DNA of 5,554 bases from JAFLCA01 sp041907145 (GTDB lineage: Bacteria > Bdellovibrionota_C > UBA2361 > JAFLCA01), in contig JAYRHW010000051.1 of assembly GCA_041907145.1 (NCBI GenBank), positions 1 to 5,554 on the forward strand. The letters are read 5' to 3'. The notes beneath the pieces are model-generated. The model saw nothing but the letters and a program-made list of their open reading frames with translations. It was not told where the DNA came from and did not search any database. Each line of letters begins with the position of its first letter. Positions within the stretch are counted from its first letter, which is position 1. Made by a program: the position numbers and the translations under genes. Positions 1 to 5,554 of the stretch are shown here, one piece after another.

Positions 1-2637
<2,637 letters not shown>

Positions 2638-2660
2638 GCTAGATTGCTCCGCAGTTGATG

Positions 2661-2696
2661 AGAACGCCGAAGAGGGGAGACCTTCTTCGGCGTTCT
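2661..2696 (+). terminator. Intrinsic terminator-like hairpin after rpoC
   Basis: Bases 2661-2676 pair with 2681-2696: a perfect 13-bp outer stem (AGAACGCCGAAGA with TCTTCGGCGTTCT), then one G-U and two G-C pairs, closing on a GAGA loop at 2677-2680, which is of the stable GNRA type. It starts 23 bases after the rpoC stop codon. The T-rich tail (TTCTTGCTT) is short and partly inside the stem. The structure is certain; efficient intrinsic termination is an inference. The next gene begins only 33 bases later, so it is reached by readthrough or by a promoter that I cannot see. Confidence 0.8.
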
Positions 2697-2713
2697 TGCT
2701 TAGGCCGTGAATC

Positions 2714-2720
2714 GGAGGGA
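2714..2720 (+). promoter_or_regulatory. Ribosome binding site that fixes the start of the TPR gene
   Basis: GGAGGGA lies nine bases before the ATG at 2730, a strong Shine-Dalgarno match at good spacing. It decides the start. The in-frame upstream candidates (TTG 2655, ATG 2658) lie against or within the rpoC terminator stem and would add a basic 25-residue extension translated from the hairpin. Confidence 0.8.
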
Positions 2721-2729
2721 CTTTGGCGC

Positions 2730-3254
2730 ATGCATAGTGAATCTCTGGAAGTCACTCTTGACGGGCGGACTTACCGCTTCGATGGCGCCCGCTGGTATGA
2801 TGCCAAGAGTTTTGAAGTGCCTCGACCACAGATCTTGGTGAAATTAAATGCTCACGCCGCTGATGCCTTCTCCAAGTCCGACGAACAGATATCGGATCTA
2901 GATCAGCTTCTGTCAGCCGCTCGAATTGCAAGGCAGATTGAGCAGCCTTCCAGGGCGCTCAGATTAGTCAAGCGAGCTTTTTTCAATGCGCCGGACGACA
3001 GCAGGGTCGTGGCACTCTATAGTTCAATATTGCGTGATGCTGGAAGGTCCGAGGATGCCCTCGCCCTTACCGCTAATTTCAGAAGGCCGAATGCTGCCAT
3101 ATTTACCTCCCGCGCAGCGGCGCTCTGCGACCTCGATCGTTGGGAAGAGGCAAAATACGTAGTAGGCCGCGCTCTGGCGATTGGGCCATCGCCTGAAGCT
3201 TTCAACGTAGCGCGAAGAATTAAAGCTGCCAGGGCCGATCTGTACGAGGAGTAG
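2730..3254 (+). CDS. TPR-like repeat protein of unknown function (174 aa)
   Basis: This is a soluble protein with no signal peptide or membrane segment. It has two parts. The N-terminal 45 residues look like a small beta-type module (VTLDGRTYRFDGARWYDAKSF, residues 8-28). Residues about 55-172 form helical hairpins of tetratricopeptide type. One repeat spans about 57-90. The clearest spans about 124-153, with the A-x-x-DLDRWEEA-x-x-x-x-x-RALAIGP pattern of a canonical TPR. A last helix ends in ARRIKAARADLY. TPR arrays usually bind proteins, so an adaptor or partner-binding role is likely but inferred. The start is set by the GGAGGGA at 2714-2720. The stop is seven bases from the next ATG, which suggests one operon. 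I recognise the repeat class but cannot name the gene. The N-terminal YRFDGxRWYDA-like segment may be a family hallmark; that is an impression, not a search result. Confidence 0.88.
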   Translation: MHSESLEVTLDGRTYRFDGARWYDAKSFEVPRPQILVKLNAHAADAFSKSDEQISDLDQLLSAARIARQIEQPSRALRLVKRAFFNAPDDSRVVALYSSILRDAGRSEDALALTANFRRPNAAIFTSRAAALCDLDRWEEAKYVVGRALAIGPSPEAFNVARRIKAARADLYEE

Positions 3255-3261
3255 ATGCTGA

Positions 3262-3867
3262 ATGACTTCGAAGGCGGAACTGATTGCCAGAATGGAGACG
3301 AGTTCCTGCGACTTTATGGTCGGAGTTAAGCCAAAACTTGAAGCGCTTCTCAAAATCAGAATTTACTCGATTGAGGACCAAGGGGAGCTGAATCACCTGG
3401 CCAAGGCCTTGGATCAGGCCGGCATAGACGCTTATTATTATACCGAAGATCGCCAAATCAGGGGGTTGGCGAGCCGGATGCGATACACCGACGATGTGCG
3501 AACTCGACCGGAGTTTTCTCTTCGCTACGCGCTTTTCGATCGGCAGAGTCAAACCTGGAACGATAACTGCGAATTTCAGCGAAAATTGCGAACCGCCAAT
3601 GCTGCTGAGCAGTTCAATTTTTTCCCAAAATTTCACGTCGAATCGTATGCTCCGCGGCAATCGAAGGGGCAGGGTGCCATCGGCTGGTCCTTCGCCGCGG
3701 CCACCAAGTCGCTGGTCAATTATGCTCGGACGCATCTTGAAGATCCGACACGTGTGCGAATTTGGGAACCGAAGTCCGGCGAGCCGCGTAAGGTGATATC
3801 GATATATGTGGATCCCTACGCAAGGGATTGTGAAATTGTCCCGGTTAAGTCGCATCGACTGGAATAG
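3262..3867 (+). CDS. Unknown soluble protein encoded with the TPR gene (201 aa)
   Basis: I do not recognise this protein with confidence. It has no signal peptide, membrane segment or repeat. Residues 38-60 look like a helix leading into an AGIDAYYY strand. Then come RGLASRMRY (67-75), EFSLRYALFD (84-93), a polar stretch with ExxRK (104-108), and FFPKFHVESY (120-129). The alternation of strands and helices suggests a compact alpha/beta domain. The R-G-[IL]-A-S-R segment followed by a strand and an acidic/basic helix vaguely recalls an uncharacterised accessory-gene family, but I cannot name it or support an enzymatic claim. The start ATG 3262 has GAGGAG at 3246-3251, overlapping the end of the TPR gene, ten bases away. 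An alternative ATG at 3255 is out of frame and stops after 24 codons. Termination-reinitiation coupling with the TPR gene is likely. Confidence 0.8.
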   Translation: MTSKAELIARMETSSCDFMVGVKPKLEALLKIRIYSIEDQGELNHLAKALDQAGIDAYYYTEDRQIRGLASRMRYTDDVRTRPEFSLRYALFDRQSQTWNDNCEFQRKLRTANAAEQFNFFPKFHVESYAPRQSKGQGAIGWSFAAATKSLVNYARTHLEDPTRVRIWEPKSGEPRKVISIYVDPYARDCEIVPVKSHRLE

Positions 3868-4265
3868 GTCAACTAATCTACTGAGAGCCAGACCGGACTT
3901 GGAGTTGGCTTCCGAGCTGCGTGCGGAGTTGTCGTGCGTGTAGGAGGCTGCTGACCGGCGACAAATGCATTGTCCACCTAAAACCGGGAAAGGTTCCGCG
4001 GTTGCAGTGCCTCTGGCAGGCTGAGATTTGGTGCTGACTCGGCATGCGCTGGGCGCACGATGGCGAGAAGAGGGATCGTACTGCTCCAGGCGTCCAATCA
4101 CCCAAGAACTGTTGCGTACTTTTCATAGAAAAATCTGCGGATTTCTTATAGTTATCCCAGCTTGTAGGAGCCGAATCTTTAGGGACATTTTCAAAATTTA
4201 GCCAAATGGCTGTGGCGCAGTTCTTGCACACTGCTGGATCTAGAGTTGTTTTTTTTGGGTAGGGT
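3868..4265. other. 398-base intergenic region without a convincing gene
   Basis: Two halves differ. About 3868-4100 is GC-rich and broken by stops on the plus strand. One plus-strand frame (from 3887) reads LELASELRAELSCV, then a stop, then continues, which could be a decayed coding remnant, but I see no family. About 4100-4260 is AT-rich and probably holds the promoter of the secreted-protein gene. TATAGT at 4147-4152 is a possible -10 element, but no good -35 sits at 16-18 bases. TTGCAC at 4224-4229 is a possible -35 with no good -10 at proper spacing. A run of eight T (4249-4256) has no hairpin before it, so it is not a clear terminator for the upstream pair. The long minus-strand frames here do not look like real protein. 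Confidence 0.5.
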
Positions 4266-4793
4266 ATGAAGATGGCTTTGGGCAAGGGTTTTATTCGAGT
4301 AGTGTTCGGCAGCGCTTTTCTTTTCATTTCCTCAGCTGTGGCGCAGGACTTAGCGACAATTGATCCTATCAAGCAGGACGCCACAGCAATTGGAGAAACT
4401 TGCCCAGTGCAAGTGGGAGACGGACCTGCGGCGCAACAAAAATCATGCGGACTAGGCTTCTGCTGGGCACATGACTATTCCCAGACCTACAGAGGCGACG
4501 TAACAAGCGATACCTGCTTCGCTTGTGATGGTGAATCGCCAGAGAAGCGCAAAGCTTCAGAAGAAATCTTGAAAAAACTAAATATCAAAACCTCCGATGT
4601 ATGCGGAAGTTTCAATTGCTCAAACTGTAAGGCAGAAGGACTATTACGACCAGGTGATTGCGGAAACAATGGCGTGCATAAAGAAGCTTGTCCTGGTAAT
4701 AAGACTCTTTGTCGGTATCACTTCACAGGCCCTTGCGAGATTCGGGCATCAGATTGTAGTTGTGACAGCTCTGCCGCGCCTGCTGAGTACTAA
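4266..4793 (+). CDS. Exported cysteine-rich protein of unknown function (175 aa)
   Basis: An N-terminal Sec signal peptide is plain: a basic start (MKMALGKGFIR), a hydrophobic core (VVFGSAFLFISS) and an AVA|QD cleavage site after residue 26. The mature chain of about 149 residues has 14 cysteines: 46, 61, 66, 84, 87, 113, 118, 121, 132, 142, 149, 157, 164 and 166. The even count and export fit a periplasmic or secreted protein held by up to seven disulfides. Two CxxC pairs (84/87 and 118/121) could instead bind metal. A charged helix (EKRKASEEILKKLNI, 93-107) divides two cysteine-dense halves. No lipobox, anchor or catalytic motif is visible. The start is ambiguous: ATG 4266 sits directly after AGGG (4261-4264), while ATG 4272 has better spacing from it (seven bases); both keep the signal peptide. 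The base composition is more AT-rich than rpoC. The family is not recognised. Confidence 0.82.
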   Translation: MKMALGKGFIRVVFGSAFLFISSAVAQDLATIDPIKQDATAIGETCPVQVGDGPAAQQKSCGLGFCWAHDYSQTYRGDVTSDTCFACDGESPEKRKASEEILKKLNIKTSDVCGSFNCSNCKAEGLLRPGDCGNNGVHKEACPGNKTLCRYHFTGPCEIRASDCSCDSSAAPAEY

Positions 4794-4842
4794 GCACGTG
4801 CTGGTTGCTTAAGTCATAAATTAGTGGCGGGCATCCAAACCT

Positions 4843-4880
4843 AAGGAGCAGAGTAAGGGGATATGGGCTTTGGTTGTTGA
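4843..4880 (+). promoter_or_regulatory. Leader region with Shine-Dalgarno-like sites and a five-codon mini-ORF
   Basis: AAGGAG (4843-4848) and AAGGGG (4855-4860) are purine-rich ribosome-binding-like sites upstream of the second secreted-protein gene. The nearest ATG (4863) opens only a five-residue frame, MGFGC, ending at TGA 4878-4880. In-frame TTG codons for the downstream gene lie at 4874 and 4877 and overlap this mini-ORF. The arrangement could be a translated leader that feeds ribosomes to the next gene, or just the spaced binding site of a TTG start. The sequence alone does not decide. Confidence 0.3.
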
Positions 4881-4891
4881 TTTCGGGTTCT

Positions 4892-5287
4892 ATGCTGAAA
4901 TATTCCCTCGTCCTACTTTTCGTCGCAGCGTTGATCGGCAGTCCCGCGCTCGCGCAAAGTGAAAATCCAGATCCGCTTATCGCTCAGTCCCAAGCAGACG
5001 CGGAGATTCTATCTATGATTGAGGGGGATTCTTTTGACCAGGGGCTCTCTCTCTCGAGTATAGCTTCTCCTGTAGGGCCGCGACGGAAAAAGCCAGCTTC
5101 CTTGCTAAAGCTCTGTTGCCTAGCCTTTGGCTGCAAGTTCGAAGTGGATCCTATACTAGGCGATGTTTGCGGTGATGGTCCGAAGGATTGCGACTATAAG
5201 GGCTTTCAAAGCTGTTGGATGCCTCCACTGCCGAATCCGGGACCAGTAGGACCTCCGGTTGCGGCAGTGCTCGATTCTGCGTCCTAG
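4892..5287 (+). CDS. Small exported cysteine-rich protein of unknown function (131 aa)
   Basis: The protein begins with a clean Sec signal peptide (MLKYSLVLLFVAALIGSPALA) and an ALA|QS cleavage site after residue 21. The mature chain has three parts. Residues 22-60 are acidic and cysteine-free. A basic RRKK cluster follows at 64-67. Residues 71-109 hold six cysteines (75, 76, 81, 93, 100, 108), enough for three disulfides. The tail is proline-rich (PPLPNPGPVGPP, 111-122). It lies 98 bases after the other exported cysteine-rich gene on the same strand, so the two may be co-transcribed. They share the export plus cysteine plan but show no clear sequence similarity. The start is uncertain: ATG 4892 has only a weak GGG at 4885-4887. 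TTG 4874 or 4877 would lengthen the signal peptide by up to six residues and sits nearer the stronger purine tracts. I do not recognise the family. Confidence 0.72.
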   Translation: MLKYSLVLLFVAALIGSPALAQSENPDPLIAQSQADAEILSMIEGDSFDQGLSLSSIASPVGPRRKKPASLLKLCCLAFGCKFEVDPILGDVCGDGPKDCDYKGFQSCWMPPLPNPGPVGPPVAAVLDSAS

Positions 5288-5389
5288 TGGACGGACGTTA
5301 AACATCAAGGAAAAAAGTTGGAAGATTTAGTTCAGGCAGCTTGCCTGGGGGTACAATCTTCCCAAATTCCCGCAAAAAATCCGTGTCAA

Positions 5390-5444
5390 GAACCTCTATG
5401 CGTGGGTTCACGTTTACCCGCGCTCAATTGTGGAGAAGAGGTTC
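5390..5444. repeat. Nested inverted repeats between converging genes
   Basis: An outer 8-bp perfect inverted repeat (GAACCTCT 5390-5397 with AGAGGTTC 5437-5444) encloses an inner stem (GCGTGGGT 5400-5407 with ACCCGCGC 5416-5423, one G-T mismatch that would pair as G-U in RNA) with an 8-base loop. Short direct repeats overlay it: GGTTCAC at 5405 and 5440, and TATGCGTG at 5397 and 5449. It sits between a plus-strand stop (5287) and a minus-strand stop (5463), so a two-way transcription end is plausible, although no good T-tract follows either arm. A structured RNA or the edge of a mobile element are alternatives. Confidence 0.5.
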
Positions 5445-5462
5445 ACAGTATGCGTGCAGTGA

Positions 5463-5554
5463 TCAGAACGTGCCGGGATCCTTCCAGGTGTCCGGGCAGC
5501 AGCGGATCGCGATAATCGGCAGGTCGGTGGTCGGGCGGGTGTGCACGACCAGGA
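5463..5554 (-). CDS. 3' end of an unidentified minus-strand gene (29 codons visible)
   Basis: Read on the minus strand from the window's right edge, a frame with no stop runs 29 codons to TGA (complement of 5463-5465) and includes RPTTDLPIIAIRCC and ends CPDTWKDPGTF. Of these codons, 27 have G or C at the third position, with only ATT and GAT as exceptions. This is the pattern of a genuine GC-rich coding sequence, and plus-strand readings here do not show it. The composition is unlike the genes before it, which may mean a different origin, for example a mobile element, or simply another type of gene. The fragment is too short for me to assign a family. The gene converges on the exported-protein gene, with about 175 bases between the two stops. 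Confidence 0.45.
   Translation of the reverse strand, partial: LVVHTRPTTDLPIIAIRCCPDTWKDPGTF

Noticed and set aside
2655..2729. Upstream extension of the TPR gene from TTG 2655 or ATG 2658
   Set aside because: It would be translated through the terminator hairpin, while ATG 2730 has a strong GGAGGGA nine bases upstream.
3220..4101. Minus-strand open frame of 293 codons across the 201-aa gene and the following gap
   Set aside because: It lies antisense to a plus-strand gene with a ribosome binding site and operon spacing. Its translation is rich in Ser, Arg and Pro with no domain-like pattern, as expected of a shadow frame.
3878..4384. Minus-strand open frame of 168 codons in the gap and the 5' end of the first exported gene
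   Set aside because: It overlaps a well-supported signal peptide on the other strand, has no recognisable family and runs through the AT-rich probable promoter region.
4791..4811. Hairpin TAAGCA/TGCTTA (with an AGCACGTGCT palindrome) at the stop of the first exported gene
   Set aside because: The stem is only six pairs and no T-tract follows, so a terminator is not supported.
5226..5303. Possible integron attC site: inverted repeat CACTGCCG/CGGCAGTG in the gene end and a GTTAAAC core-like heptamer at 5297-5303
   Set aside because: No partner RYYYAAC box lies at the symmetric upstream position, the repeat is inside codons of a proline-rich tail, and no integrase or cassette array is visible.
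5400..5423. tRNA T-arm-like stem with GGTTCA
   Set aside because: The loop is eight bases and does not match the TTCRANY pattern, and no acceptor, D or anticodon arms can be built around it.
5318..5515. Plus-strand 65-codon frame from TTG 5318 with AAGGA six bases upstream
   Set aside because: The binding site is reasonable, but the product has no signal peptide or motif, the frame runs through the inverted-repeat structure, and it overlaps the better supported minus-strand coding end.

Overview
The window opens inside a housekeeping gene and then runs into lineage-specific, mostly unrecognised genes. Positions 1-2637 hold the C-terminal two thirds of rpoC (RNA polymerase beta' subunit), cut by the window's left edge. 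It carries a large insertion in the trigger loop (SI3-like) and the four-cysteine zinc site. This points to a Gram-negative lineage of the Proteobacteria/Acidobacteriota type. From remembered family patterns I would guess a deltaproteobacterium-like or acidobacterial organism, but I cannot fix the phylum. Codon use in rpoC is mixed and only moderately GC-rich.

rpoC is followed by a near-perfect hairpin (2661-2696, 16 pairs, GAGA loop) that I read as its terminator. The usual ribosomal-protein neighbour (rpsL) is not there. Instead a tight two-gene unit follows on the same strand. Its first gene encodes a 174-residue TPR-type protein (2730-3254, with a clear GGAGGGA ribosome binding site). Seven bases later comes a 201-residue soluble protein of unknown function (3262-3867). 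The spacing suggests translational coupling and a joint role, which I cannot name.

After a 398-base gap with no convincing gene come two small genes on the same strand (4266-4793 and 4892-5287). Both encode exported proteins with clear Sec-type signal peptides ending in AxA-Q cleavage sites. Both mature chains are cysteine-rich with even counts (14 and 6), as expected for disulfide-stabilised periplasmic or secreted proteins. I do not recognise either family. A nested inverted-repeat structure (5390-5444) follows. The window ends in the 3' end of a converging minus-strand gene (5463-5554) with very GC-rich third codon positions, unlike its neighbours.

The two points most worth following up are the TPR plus unknown pair and the tandem secreted cysteine-rich pair. 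No RNA genes, CRISPR array, complete insertion sequence or recognised defence system is visible.
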